In this document: positions 16,825-24,308 of the stretch, one piece after another
How positions within the stretch are numbered: position 1 is the first letter of the stretch
Layout: each line of letters begins with the position of its first letter
Program-made: the position numbers and the translations under genes
The notes under the pieces: generated by a model
The model's database searches: none
Told to the model about the DNA's origin: nothing
The model's input: only the letters and a program-made list of their open reading frames with translations
DNA from: an uncultured Granulosicoccus sp.
GTDB lineage: Bacteria; Pseudomonadota; Gammaproteobacteria; Granulosicoccales; Granulosicoccaceae
Assembly (NCBI GenBank): GCA_947492525.1
Contig: CANLNQ010000007.1
Location: 1 to 64,000 of the forward strand
Reading direction: 5' to 3'
DNA length: 64,000 nucleotides

Positions 16825-17535
16825 ATGATGGTGGCAGTGGACAAGGGACAGAAGAATCGCAAGATATTGCTGGATTCGATCAGGACGGCAAGAAAATACA
16901 AGATGCTGCTGGCACTGATGATCGGCATGAGTGTCTCGGCCTGCGCGACCATGCCGGACACCGCGGCCCTGCAGGGCACGCTGGCCAAGGCCTCCGATGG
17001 CATCCGGGGTGGCTTCGGCAAACTGAAGGAGAAGGCCTCGGGTTCCGGCAATAATTCGAATAACAATGCCGCCTTGATCACCAATCAGTTTCCCAGTAAC
17101 GAAGTACCGCACACACTGTTGAAAAAACCGCTGGCTGAAGGCCGCCTGACATCGGGCCACGGTTTTCGGTTCAGCCCCACCGGCGTGCCGATTCCGAAAA
17201 AACACAAGGGTATCGACTATGCCGCACCGGCAGGAACGCCGATCTATGCCGCCGGTGACGGCGTCATCGTCAAACACTATGTGAGCAAGAGCTACGGAAA
17301 TTACGTCAGGATCGAGCATGAAAACGGCTTTTATACAGCCTATGCACACATGCAGGCCTTTGTGGAGGGTCAGGGTGTCGGCACGATCGTCAAAAAGGGA
17401 GAGATGATCGGGGCCGTGGGCTCGACCGGGCGATCCAGCGGACCTCATCTGCACTACGAGCTGATACACGGCAACAACTTCATCGATCCTCTGTTCGAGA
17501 TCGCACCAGAAGAGCAGCAGGCCAGCGTCAAATAG
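16825..17535 (+). CDS. M23 family metallopeptidase lipoprotein
   Basis: 236 aa. A basic N-terminus (ARKYK) and hydrophobic stretch lead to the lipobox VSAC with Cys40, so it is probably an outer-membrane lipoprotein. After a Ser/Asn-rich linker (GSGNNSNNNA) comes a LytM/M23 domain: the SGHGFRF turn, zinc motif HKGIDY (HxxxD) and HLHYE (HxH). These enzymes cut peptide cross-links of murein, and both zinc motifs are intact. The start has GAGGGAG just upstream. It may cooperate with the murein genes further left but is on its own transcript. Confidence 0.87.
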   Translation: MMVAVDKGQKNRKILLDSIRTARKYKMLLALMIGMSVSACATMPDTAALQGTLAKASDGIRGGFGKLKEKASGSGNNSNNNAALITNQFPSNEVPHTLLKKPLAEGRLTSGHGFRFSPTGVPIPKKHKGIDYAAPAGTPIYAAGDGVIVKHYVSKSYGNYVRIEHENGFYTAYAHMQAFVEGQGVGTIVKKGEMIGAVGSTGRSSGPHLHYELIHGNNFIDPLFEIAPEEQQASVK

Positions 17536-17639
17536 GGGGCGGCTCCTGTGTGAGGCAGCAGGCGCATTGCCGAGTGGCTGATGGCGAGCGTCGGTCTGTG
17601 CCGCCACGAGGCAGCGCCCGAAAGATGCACAGGTAAGCT

Positions 17640-17725
<86 letters not shown>

Positions 17726-17847
17726 CGTTGCTGGTGCTGGTGCTGGTGTCGGTGTTGTTTGCCATTGCCGTTTGTGCCTTGGCGCGAGATAATGCTGCGG
17801 TATACGCGCCCGCTCCCTCATTCACTCGCCTGTCTGCCTGCTCATTC

Positions 17848-18504
17848 ATGAATCACTCATCTACCAGGGCGAGCGCCGTGGCCAGCCAGCCACTCGGTCA
17901 ATCCACCACTTACGCGGTCGTGGATTTCGAAACCACGGGCCTCAGCCCGCATCAGGGCGACCGGGCCATCGAAATCGGTATTTCGCTGCTACGGGACGGC
18001 CGGGAAGTGGATACCTTCGCATCCCTGATCAACCCGGGCATGCGCATTCCCGCTTTCATCACGCAGCTGACCGGTATTTCCAATGAGATGGTGGCCTCCG
18101 CACCAGGGGCGGGTGAAGTCTTCGAGAAAGCCCTGGCGTTTGTGGGTGAGGCGCAGCTGGTGGCCCACAATGCCAGTTTTGACAGGAAGTTCTGGCGACG
18201 CGAGCTCTCGGTGGAACTGGGCGTGGAATGCCAGCGAAATTTCGTCTGTACCTTGATGCTGGCTCGCCGCATATTCCAGTCATTCGCCAGCCATCGGCTG
18301 GGAGAGATCGCCCGTGTACTGGACATCGATACCGGCAGAAGTCACAGGGCCCTCGATGATGCCCGGGTGACCACCATCATTCTGGGTACGATGCTGGACC
18401 GCTTGCAGGTGGCGAACCCGGATCAGGCCATTGACGGTGCTTTCCTGCAGACTTACCAGAAGAGAGCGAAGACACAGCTCCCGGATCTTTCCTGGGCCAG
18501 CTGA
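17848..18504 (+). CDS. DnaQ-like 3'-5' exonuclease (DEDD superfamily)
   Basis: 218 aa from ATG 17848. ExoI motif Asp26/Glu28 in VVDFETTGLS, ExoII with Asp in VAHNASFDRKFW, and ExoIII with His and Asp in HRALDDARVT make it the DEDDh type, like the DNA polymerase III epsilon proofreading domain or related repair exonucleases. It lacks the C-terminal segment that binds the polymerase and is not next to rnhA, so it is probably a stand-alone paralogue. The frame is open upstream through the microsatellite to 17581, but that part has no family similarity and I leave it out. A GTG at 17878 is an alternative start. Confidence 0.83.
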   Translation: MNHSSTRASAVASQPLGQSTTYAVVDFETTGLSPHQGDRAIEIGISLLRDGREVDTFASLINPGMRIPAFITQLTGISNEMVASAPGAGEVFEKALAFVGEAQLVAHNASFDRKFWRRELSVELGVECQRNFVCTLMLARRIFQSFASHRLGEIARVLDIDTGRSHRALDDARVTTIILGTMLDRLQVANPDQAIDGAFLQTYQKRAKTQLPDLSWAS

Positions 18505-18594
18505 TGTCCTGTACAAGCGTTTGACGGCGGTCCGGTTCATGCGATGGTGGGTGAACCTCTCGCCAGCCGCCTGATATACGACCGGAGCAGACTC

Positions 18595-18948
18595 ATGAAA
18601 GACGTGTTCGACGCCCTCAAGGAGATCATGGAACCGTGCACCCGTTCGCTGGATGTCAAGCACGACGAACCGGGAAATTTCCATGTGGACACTTTCCATG
18701 TGATGAAAAACAGGAAGCCCTTGTGGTTCGGGGGCGTGCAGACCCGGAAGAACTACGTCAGCTACCACCTCATGCCCGTGTACGTGAACCCGGAACTGCT
18801 CGACGGTATGTCAGCCGACCTGAAAAAGCACATGCATGGAAAATCCTGTTTCAATTTCAAGACGATCGATGACCAGTCATTCCGGGAATTGGCTGAGCTG
18901 ACAGAACGCGCTGTGCAGTACTATCGACAAGCAGGTTATCTGACATGA
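18595..18948 (+). CDS. DUF1801-like (YdhG-fold) small protein
   Basis: 117 aa from ATG 18595, preceded by GGAGC. The core KPLWFGGVQTRKNYVSYHLM, followed by YVNPELLDG and KSCFNFK, matches the pattern of DUF1801/YdhG proteins, which bind small ligands and include a proposed iron chaperone. It is short and soluble with no signal peptide. It follows the exonuclease by 90 bases and may be on the same transcript. Function is unknown. Confidence 0.7.
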   Translation: MKDVFDALKEIMEPCTRSLDVKHDEPGNFHVDTFHVMKNRKPLWFGGVQTRKNYVSYHLMPVYVNPELLDGMSADLKKHMHGKSCFNFKTIDDQSFRELAELTERAVQYYRQAGYLT

Positions 18949-19142
18949 TCCCTCGCACTTGCGAGAAGTAGTCAGGAATTTCAAAACCGGCGGCTGCAGA
19001 CTCGTACCGTCGCCTGTCTGCTTATACTCTCCGGCATTCCTCGCAGCCTGCAAACAATTACCATGAAGGCTGCACTGAGCGCTGTTCCTCCGGTGCTCGA
19101 GCGAATCATCCCGTTTCTTGCGAATTTGTGAGTTTCAAGCAC

Positions 19143-19157
19143 TAGACGACTGGTCTA
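19143..19157. promoter_or_regulatory. Inverted repeat TAGAC-N5-GTCTA, candidate TetR/NemR operator
   Basis: TAGAC (19143-19147) and GTCTA (19153-19157) are perfect reverse complements, 21 bases before the TetR start codon. The half-sites resemble what I recall of the E. coli NemR box, and the encoded regulator is NemR-like, so autoregulation is likely. Confidence 0.65.
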
Positions 19158-19177
19158 TTTGTCCCCATCGTAGTGGC

Positions 19178-19768
19178 ATGCAACAGCGTAACTCCGACAC
19201 ACAAGCACATATCCTGGCCACGGGGCGCCGCCTGACGGCGAAGAGCGGCTACGCCGGTGTGGGACTCAACGAGTTGCTGAAAGAAGCCGGAGTGCCAAAG
19301 GGGTCGTTCTACCATTACTTTCCCTCGAAGGAAGCCTATGGCATCGCCTTGTTGAGAGAGTTTGCAGACGACTATCAGCGCAAACTGGTGGAGACGCTGG
19401 ATCACCCCGGCAAGGATGCACGATCACGTCTCATTGCCTATTTCACGCAATGGCGCAAACACCAGACCGGCGATGTCCTCGAAGATCGCTGCCTGGTGGT
19501 GAAGCTCTCCGCTGAAGTGGCGGACCTTTCACCCGGCATGAGCAAGGTGCTGGAGGCGAGTGTGCAATCCATCATCGATCATCTGGCTGCAACCCTGAAA
19601 GCGGGTATTGCTGATGGCTCCATTGGGCAACACGATCGGTCGAGAGATATGGCTGCAACCCTCTACTACCTGTGGTTGGGTGCAAGTCTGGTCAGCGGGC
19701 TGTCGGGCAACAAGGCAGCGCTGACGTCAGCGCTGCGAGTCACCCGAGATCTGCTTCCGGCACCCTGA
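19178..19768 (+). CDS. nemR: TetR family regulator, NemR-like electrophile sensor
   Basis: 196 aa from ATG 19178. The N-terminal helix-turn-helix has GLNELLKEAGVPKGSFYHYFPSKEA, very close to NemR. The conserved CLVVKLSAEVADLS places Cys105 where NemR has its redox-sensing Cys106. From memory, the lysine that pairs with this cysteine in E. coli NemR (Lys175) aligns with a glycine here, so sensing chemistry may differ. It is followed by a CurA-like reductase and a DJ-1/PfpI protein, both fitting reactive-carbonyl defence. I infer that electrophiles modify Cys105 and release the repressor from its operator. Confidence 0.83.
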   Translation: MQQRNSDTQAHILATGRRLTAKSGYAGVGLNELLKEAGVPKGSFYHYFPSKEAYGIALLREFADDYQRKLVETLDHPGKDARSRLIAYFTQWRKHQTGDVLEDRCLVVKLSAEVADLSPGMSKVLEASVQSIIDHLAATLKAGIADGSIGQHDRSRDMAATLYYLWLGASLVSGLSGNKAALTSALRVTRDLLPAP

Positions 19769-19866
19769 AATTTCACCACCAATTCATGCAGTGAAACAGC
19801 GCCCATCCGTCACTCGGATGCTTGTACTGTTTTACAACTGCGACACCACGAAGATTCATTCCGTTA

Positions 19867-19878
19867 ATCTAGCTAGAT
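19867..19878. promoter_or_regulatory. 12-bp palindrome ATCTAGCTAGAT before the reductase
   Basis: A perfect 12-bp palindrome immediately upstream of the strong ribosome site AAAGGAGAAG of the reductase gene. It shares TAGA elements with the site upstream of the TetR gene and may be a second binding site, or it may affect translation by pairing near the ribosome site. Confidence 0.4.
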
Positions 19879-19890
19879 AAAGGAGAAGAC

Positions 19891-20928
19891 ATGAACCAGT
19901 CAGAAACAGTCAATCGTCAGATAGTACTGGCAGAAAGGCCCAAGGGTGAGCCGACCAAGAGTACCTTGAACCTGGTTGAGGGCTCCGTCCCGGTGCCTGG
20001 CGACAATCAGATGTTGCTCAGAACCGAGTATCTTTCTCTCGACCCGTACATGCGTGGTCGCATGAGTGACGCACCTTCCTATGCTGCGCCGGTGGAAATC
20101 GGTGGTGTCATGGTCGGCGGAACGGTGGCCGAGGTGGTCGAATCGAATCTGGAAGGCTTTGCGGCAGGTGACCATGTGCTGAGCTTCAATGGCTGGCAGG
20201 ATTACGCCGTGTCCGATGGCACCGGTGTCAACAATCTGGGCAAGTCCTTCGAACATCGCTCGTGGGCGCTCGGAATTCTGGGTATGCCCGGGTTCACGGC
20301 CTGGGCTGGCCTGACGAAGATCGGTGAACCGAAAGAAGGTGAAACCATCGTGGTTGCCGCCGCTACCGGTCCTGTCGGTGCAACCGTCGGTCAGATAGGC
20401 AAGATTCTGGGCTGCCCTGTGGTCGGTGTGGCCGGTGGACCGGAAAAATGTGCCTATGCTGTGGATGAACTGGGTTTTGATGCCTGTATCGATCACAAGT
20501 CTGACGACTTCGCCGAGCAGCTGGCCGCGGCCAGCCCCGACGGGATCGATGTGTATTTCGAAAATGTGGGCGGCAAGGTACTCGATGCCGTGATTCCCCT
20601 GCTCAATCCCAATGCGCGTGTTCCCCTGTGTGGCCTGGTATCACAGTACAACGCGACTGAATTGCCCGAAGGCCCTGACAGGATGAACTGGCTGATGGGG
20701 CAGATACTGCGCAAGAAGATCAAGGTGCAGGGTTTCATCATATTTGACGACTTCGGTCATCTCTATCCCGAATTTGCAAAGCAGATGAGCGAGTGGGTAG
20801 AGCAGGGCAAAGTGAAATATCGCGAAGAAGTCATTGACGGATTGGAGAACGCGCCTGAAGCGTTCATCGGTCTGCTCAAGGGCGAAAATTTCGGCAAGCG
20901 CGTCATCCGCGTTGCCGCTGACCAATAA
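19891..20928 (+). CDS. Zinc-free MDR NADP-dependent oxidoreductase, CurA-like
   Basis: 345 aa, medium-chain reductase of the leukotriene B4 dehydrogenase/curcumin reductase group. LSLDPYMRGRM and the nucleotide motif AATGPVGATVGQIGKILG are characteristic, and FENVGGKVLDAV is conserved in the family. It has no zinc-binding cysteines. Such enzymes reduce activated C=C bonds of enones and enals with NADPH. It lies between the NemR-like repressor and a DJ-1-like protein, which fits detoxification of alpha,beta-unsaturated carbonyls. It has an excellent ribosome site and is followed after 10 bases by the next gene, so the two form an operon. Confidence 0.9.
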   Translation: MNQSETVNRQIVLAERPKGEPTKSTLNLVEGSVPVPGDNQMLLRTEYLSLDPYMRGRMSDAPSYAAPVEIGGVMVGGTVAEVVESNLEGFAAGDHVLSFNGWQDYAVSDGTGVNNLGKSFEHRSWALGILGMPGFTAWAGLTKIGEPKEGETIVVAAATGPVGATVGQIGKILGCPVVGVAGGPEKCAYAVDELGFDACIDHKSDDFAEQLAAASPDGIDVYFENVGGKVLDAVIPLLNPNARVPLCGLVSQYNATELPEGPDRMNWLMGQILRKKIKVQGFIIFDDFGHLYPEFAKQMSEWVEQGKVKYREEVIDGLENAPEAFIGLLKGENFGKRVIRVAADQ

Positions 20929-20938
20929 AGGAGAGAAC

Positions 20939-21634
20939 ATGAATATTCTGATGGTACTGACCTCGCACGACGAACTCGGCGATACCGGCAACAAGACCGG
21001 TTTCTGGCTGGAAGAGTTCGCGGCACCGTATTACGTCTTCAAGGACGCTGGTGCCAATATCACATTGGCGTCACCTAAGGGCGGACAGCCACCCATCGAC
21101 CCGTCCAGCGACAACGAGGACTCGCAGACCGACGACACGCGTCGCTTCAAGTCGGATGAGGCCGCACAGAAGCATCTGGCGAACACCGAGAAGCTCTCAG
21201 CCGTGGATGCCAGTGGTTTTGATGCGATCTTCTATCCCGGCGGGCACGGTCCCTTGTGGGATCTGGCGGAAGACACGCACAGCAAGCAGCTGATAGAGAC
21301 GTTCTACAACTCTGATCGCCCGGTGGGCGCTGTCTGTCATGCACCGGCGATCTTTCGTCATACCCAGCGGGCCGATGGCAAGCCGTTGGTGTCAGGCTTG
21401 CGGGTCACCGGATTCACCAACTCGGAAGAAGAGGCTGTTGGCCTGACAGAAGTCGTGCCCTTTCTCGTGGAAGACATGCTGAAATCCAATGGTGGACAGT
21501 ACGAGAAGAGCGACGACTGGACGGAATTCGTGTTGCGTGACGGCAATCTGGTAACCGGGCAGAATCCGGCATCCTCAGCCGCTGCCGCCAAGGCGCTTCT
21601 GGCCATGCTGGAGCCAGCTGCTGCAACGGCCTGA
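20939..21634 (+). CDS. DJ-1/PfpI family protein (Hsp31-like glyoxalase/deglycase type)
   Basis: 231 aa from ATG 20939 with GGAGAG upstream. The nucleophile elbow AVCHAPAIF carries the catalytic Cys, with the partner Glu in GFWLEEFAAPYY and the YPGGHGPLWD strand, as in the type 1 glutamine amidotransferase-like Hsp31/YhbO group. Members act on methylglyoxal and glyoxal or repair glycation, and some are chaperones. It is cotranscribed with the CurA-like reductase, supporting a carbonyl-stress role under the NemR-like regulator. The strong terminator at 21688-21716 ends this operon. Confidence 0.88.
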   Translation: MNILMVLTSHDELGDTGNKTGFWLEEFAAPYYVFKDAGANITLASPKGGQPPIDPSSDNEDSQTDDTRRFKSDEAAQKHLANTEKLSAVDASGFDAIFYPGGHGPLWDLAEDTHSKQLIETFYNSDRPVGAVCHAPAIFRHTQRADGKPLVSGLRVTGFTNSEEEAVGLTEVVPFLVEDMLKSNGGQYEKSDDWTEFVLRDGNLVTGQNPASSAAAAKALLAMLEPAAATA

Positions 21635-21660
21635 AACGCCTGATTGTGTAGAATGTGCGG

Positions 21661-21675
21661 CCAGAGCTTCTCTGG
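21661..21675 (+). other. Hairpin preceding the terminator
   Basis: CCAGAG-CTT-CTCTGG is a perfect 6-bp stem 12 bases before the terminator stem. With a TAGAAT (about 21647-21652) as a possible -10 box upstream, the two hairpins could be a short separate transcript. Confidence 0.5.
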
Positions 21676-21687
21676 TCGGGACGCGTC

Positions 21688-21716
21688 GCGGTAGCCCTTC
21701 GGGGCTGCCGCTTTTT
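21688..21716 (+). terminator. Strong intrinsic terminator with TTCG loop
   Basis: Stem GCGGTAGCCC / GGGCTGCCGC with one T-G wobble, loop TTCG, followed by five T. It ends the reductase/DJ-1 operon but lies only 19 bases before the SRAP start codon, so the SRAP gene must be read through it or use a promoter inside this short gap. Confidence 0.9.
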
Positions 21717-21735
21717 CAAGCTGCGGAGTCGTCAC

Positions 21736-22437
21736 ATGTGCGGTCGGGTCAACGTATCGGATAACGAAGGGGTACGCATCCTGCTGGAATCGCTCGGCAT
21801 GACGACGTGGCCGACCCGCGAGCCGCGTTTCAATATCGCGCCGACGCAGACTCTGGATGTCGTGTCCCTCGACGATGAACTGCGGCTGGTGCCGATGAGC
21901 TGGGGTGTGTCGATGACGTTGCCGGGAAAGAAGGGGCCGGTGACTCGCCGTATCCAGAACTCACGTAACGACAAGGTCTGGTCATCGCGCATGTGGAAGC
22001 CGATGATCGAGCACGGCAGAGTGCTGGTGCCTGTCAATGGCTTCTATGAATGGAAACGAGACAACGGCAAGCTGGTATCCGCCTTCTACATGACGCCTGC
22101 GGCGGGTTCTGCCATGTTTCTGGCTGGCATCAGCAAGCGGTCGGTCGATGATGCCGACAAGCCGGAAGTCTCGGTCATCACCACGACCGCCAACGAGCCG
22201 ATGAGCGAGGTTCATGATCGCATGCCGGTCCTGTTGCTCTCGGGCAATGAGGCAATGGCCTGGCTGCAGGAAAGTGACCGGGAATCACTGGACGCCTTGA
22301 TGAAGCCTGCCAGCAATGATGCGCTGGTTTTCACCGAGGTGAGCAACTACGTCAACAAGAGCAGTCATGAAGGTCCTCGATGTGTTGCGCCACCAGAAGA
22401 GGAGCCGGGGGTAACGAACGATCTTTTCGGAGATTGA
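21736..22437 (+). CDS. yedK: SRAP domain protein (YedK/HMCES family)
   Basis: 233 aa from ATG 21736. The protein begins MCGRVN; after Met removal Cys2 is the residue that forms a thiazolidine crosslink with abasic sites in single-stranded DNA. Other family motifs are present: NIAPTQ, NSRNDKVWSS, GFYEWKR with the active Glu, and HDRMPVLL with the active His. It protects abasic sites during replication. The frame is open upstream to 21655, but that region is the terminator and cannot be coding. Confidence 0.93.
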   Translation: MCGRVNVSDNEGVRILLESLGMTTWPTREPRFNIAPTQTLDVVSLDDELRLVPMSWGVSMTLPGKKGPVTRRIQNSRNDKVWSSRMWKPMIEHGRVLVPVNGFYEWKRDNGKLVSAFYMTPAAGSAMFLAGISKRSVDDADKPEVSVITTTANEPMSEVHDRMPVLLLSGNEAMAWLQESDRESLDALMKPASNDALVFTEVSNYVNKSSHEGPRCVAPPEEEPGVTNDLFGD

Positions 22438-22443
22438 TGTTCG

Positions 22444-23451
22444 CTACTGCAATCGTGGTGCCTCAGTCCGGCAAAGCTGTTTCAGCGAGTCGAGCATCAG
22501 GCCACTGGTCGCCGCTTCCAGATTATCGCCCGTCAGGGTCATCATCACCGTGGTCCCGCCGTCCTCCCTTTCGCTGAGCCTGGCTTGGTCTTTCGAAGCA
22601 ACCGGGTTGCGCTCAGCTGCGATGCGCAGCGCCACGACCGTGCTGATGGCTCTGTCGGGATGAAACCAGGGCCTGCCCGTGCCGAGTCCGGAGGCTGACG
22701 TGGCAAGCTGGATACCGGAGACGGCGAGCAGCGTCTGCTCTATCCGGCAAAGCTCGGCTTTCTCCTCCAACACGACAGCCAGGGTGAGGGTGTGTCCGCG
22801 CCATACCGGCACACGGGTGGCAAACGTGTGTATCGGAAACTGGTGGGAGAAGATCACACCCAGCTCGTTTCGCAGTGCGTCCGCTTCTCCCGGAAGGTGC
22901 CCGACGACCCGGTCGTGAATGGCATGCGCCTGCATGCCCGGCAGATCGGTGCCACTGATCGCCTGTAGCGCCGTGATCGTGGCCGACTGGATGCCGTAAT
23001 CGCTTTGCAATGCCTGCAGAGGCAGGGTGCACATGGCGGTGGTGCAGTTCGGTGTCGCGTAATGCGGCGCGTTGCGCGGCAGCTCGTGGAGCCTGCCGGG
23101 TACGGCCAGAGGCTGATTCAGGCGCGCGTACTCGCCGTGAGTCAGCACGCGTACGCCCCGAGCCAAATGCAGAGACTCCACGCGCTGCGCGTCCTCATCC
23201 GGCAGGAACGAGGCCAGCATGGGTGCCAGTGTGTGGGCATCCGGCGGTAGAAGCGGTACGTGTCTGAATGCCTCGGCCACATCCGGGTGGACCGACCAAT
23301 CCCGAGAATCGGCAATGGATTCAATGCCTTGCAGGGCCAGTTTGTCATGCAGGCTGGTGACGGTGAAAAGCGGTGAGTCCATCAATCTGGCCAGCAGATG
23401 GTGCCCGAGCAAGGTGTTTGCGCCGGCAATGGAAAGTGGAACTCGCGTCAT
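22444..23451 (-). CDS. Aspartate-semialdehyde dehydrogenase family protein
   Basis: 335 aa. Catalytic Cys136 in ATPNCTTAM aligns with Cys135 of E. coli Asd, and ALQAISGTDLPGM and TRVPVWRGHTL correspond to the conserved QAVSG and RVPVxxGH elements. The N-terminal nucleotide motif (AGANTLLG) is looser than usual and the SNxR phosphate-binding element is not evident, so it is a divergent paralogue rather than the essential biosynthetic enzyme. It is divergent from the GntR/ABC operon, with a 77-base shared promoter. It may process an aldehyde or acyl-phosphate intermediate of the compound imported by that system. Confidence 0.75.
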   Translation of the reverse strand: MTRVPLSIAGANTLLGHHLLARLMDSPLFTVTSLHDKLALQGIESIADSRDWSVHPDVAEAFRHVPLLPPDAHTLAPMLASFLPDEDAQRVESLHLARGVRVLTHGEYARLNQPLAVPGRLHELPRNAPHYATPNCTTAMCTLPLQALQSDYGIQSATITALQAISGTDLPGMQAHAIHDRVVGHLPGEADALRNELGVIFSHQFPIHTFATRVPVWRGHTLTLAVVLEEKAELCRIEQTLLAVSGIQLATSASGLGTGRPWFHPDRAISTVVALRIAAERNPVASKDQARLSEREDGGTTVMMTLTGDNLEAATSGLMLDSLKQLCRTEAPRLQ

Positions 23452-23484
23452 GTTGCCATCCGATGATTCAGAAAATGGTTTGAA

Positions 23485-23534
23485 ATGTCAGAAAAGTTAC
23501 TTTAACATGTCACAAACGCAATCGTGAGATGTCA
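23485..23534. promoter_or_regulatory. Three ATGTCA direct repeats at exact 22-bp spacing
   Basis: ATGTCA at 23485, 23507 and 23529, each start exactly 22 bases after the previous one (two helical turns). The third overlaps the annotated start codon of the GntR regulator. This fits cooperative binding by a dimeric regulator, most simply the GntR protein itself, controlling both divergent transcripts. Confidence 0.6.
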
Positions 23535-24308
23535 ATGTACGATCCAGCTTCACCTCTATTGCGCGTCGGTGATGGTTCGGGCAATCCACCCGGGCCTGAG
23601 GCCAAGGCACGCTTCGCAGAAGATCGACTTCTGGACGCCGTCATCTGGTGTGAAATCATGCCCGGCGACACGGTGACCGAAGCGGATGTCATGGAACGTT
23701 TCGGATTGACGCGTGCCGCCGCTCGTGCCGGCCTGATGCGGCTGGGTTATGACAGCTGGGCGAGCCCGCAGGCCCGCCAGGGTTGGCAGATTCTGCCCAT
23801 CAGCGGTGCCCTGATCGGGCAGGTACTCGAGGCGCGTCGCTTCGCAGAGCCATCGCTGGCCAGTGCCAGACTGTCGGCTGAAGCGCGCCGGGAGATGACC
23901 GAAATCGGTCTCGTGACAGCCACACTGAGTCAGCGGCGCGAAGCCGGTGCCGTGATGTCCTTCAGACACTATGTCGATCGAGTGGACAGCCTGCTGTTGA
24001 GTGCCATCAACCCGCTCACGGCGCGCCACCTGCGCAAGCTGTGGCATCACTCGGCCCGCATCACACGATTTCTGGAAGACGAGCACAGTGGCGAGCTTCT
24101 GCACCGCGACGATATCGCCGAATTGATCGAGGCGGTGCTGGCCGAAGACGGCGACGCCATCATCTCACTGCGGCTTGCATTGATCGATGCCCAGGAAAAG
24201 TTGTTCATGCGCCAGCTCTTGCAAAGCGACGCGCCCCTTAGCCATCGCAGCGGACACATTGTCAGCCACCGGCCGACTGACGCTGCCACCAATCGGAGAG
24301 ATCTATGA
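23529..24308 (+). CDS. GntR family (FCD-type) transcriptional regulator
   Basis: 259 aa. An N-terminal winged helix (VTEADVMERFGLTRAAARAGLMRL) precedes an all-helical FadR/FCD-like effector domain containing RRFAEPSLA, RHYVDRVDSLLL and the C-terminal HRDDIAELIEAVLAEDGDAI. The third ATGTCA repeat covers this start, so ATG 23535 is an alternative. Its stop overlaps the start of the solute-binding protein gene (ATGA), so it is the first gene of the ABC operon and probably its local regulator. The effector is unknown. Confidence 0.85.
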   Translation: MSMYDPASPLLRVGDGSGNPPGPEAKARFAEDRLLDAVIWCEIMPGDTVTEADVMERFGLTRAAARAGLMRLGYDSWASPQARQGWQILPISGALIGQVLEARRFAEPSLASARLSAEARREMTEIGLVTATLSQRREAGAVMSFRHYVDRVDSLLLSAINPLTARHLRKLWHHSARITRFLEDEHSGELLHRDDIAELIEAVLAEDGDAIISLRLALIDAQEKLFMRQLLQSDAPLSHRSGHIVSHRPTDAATNRRDL

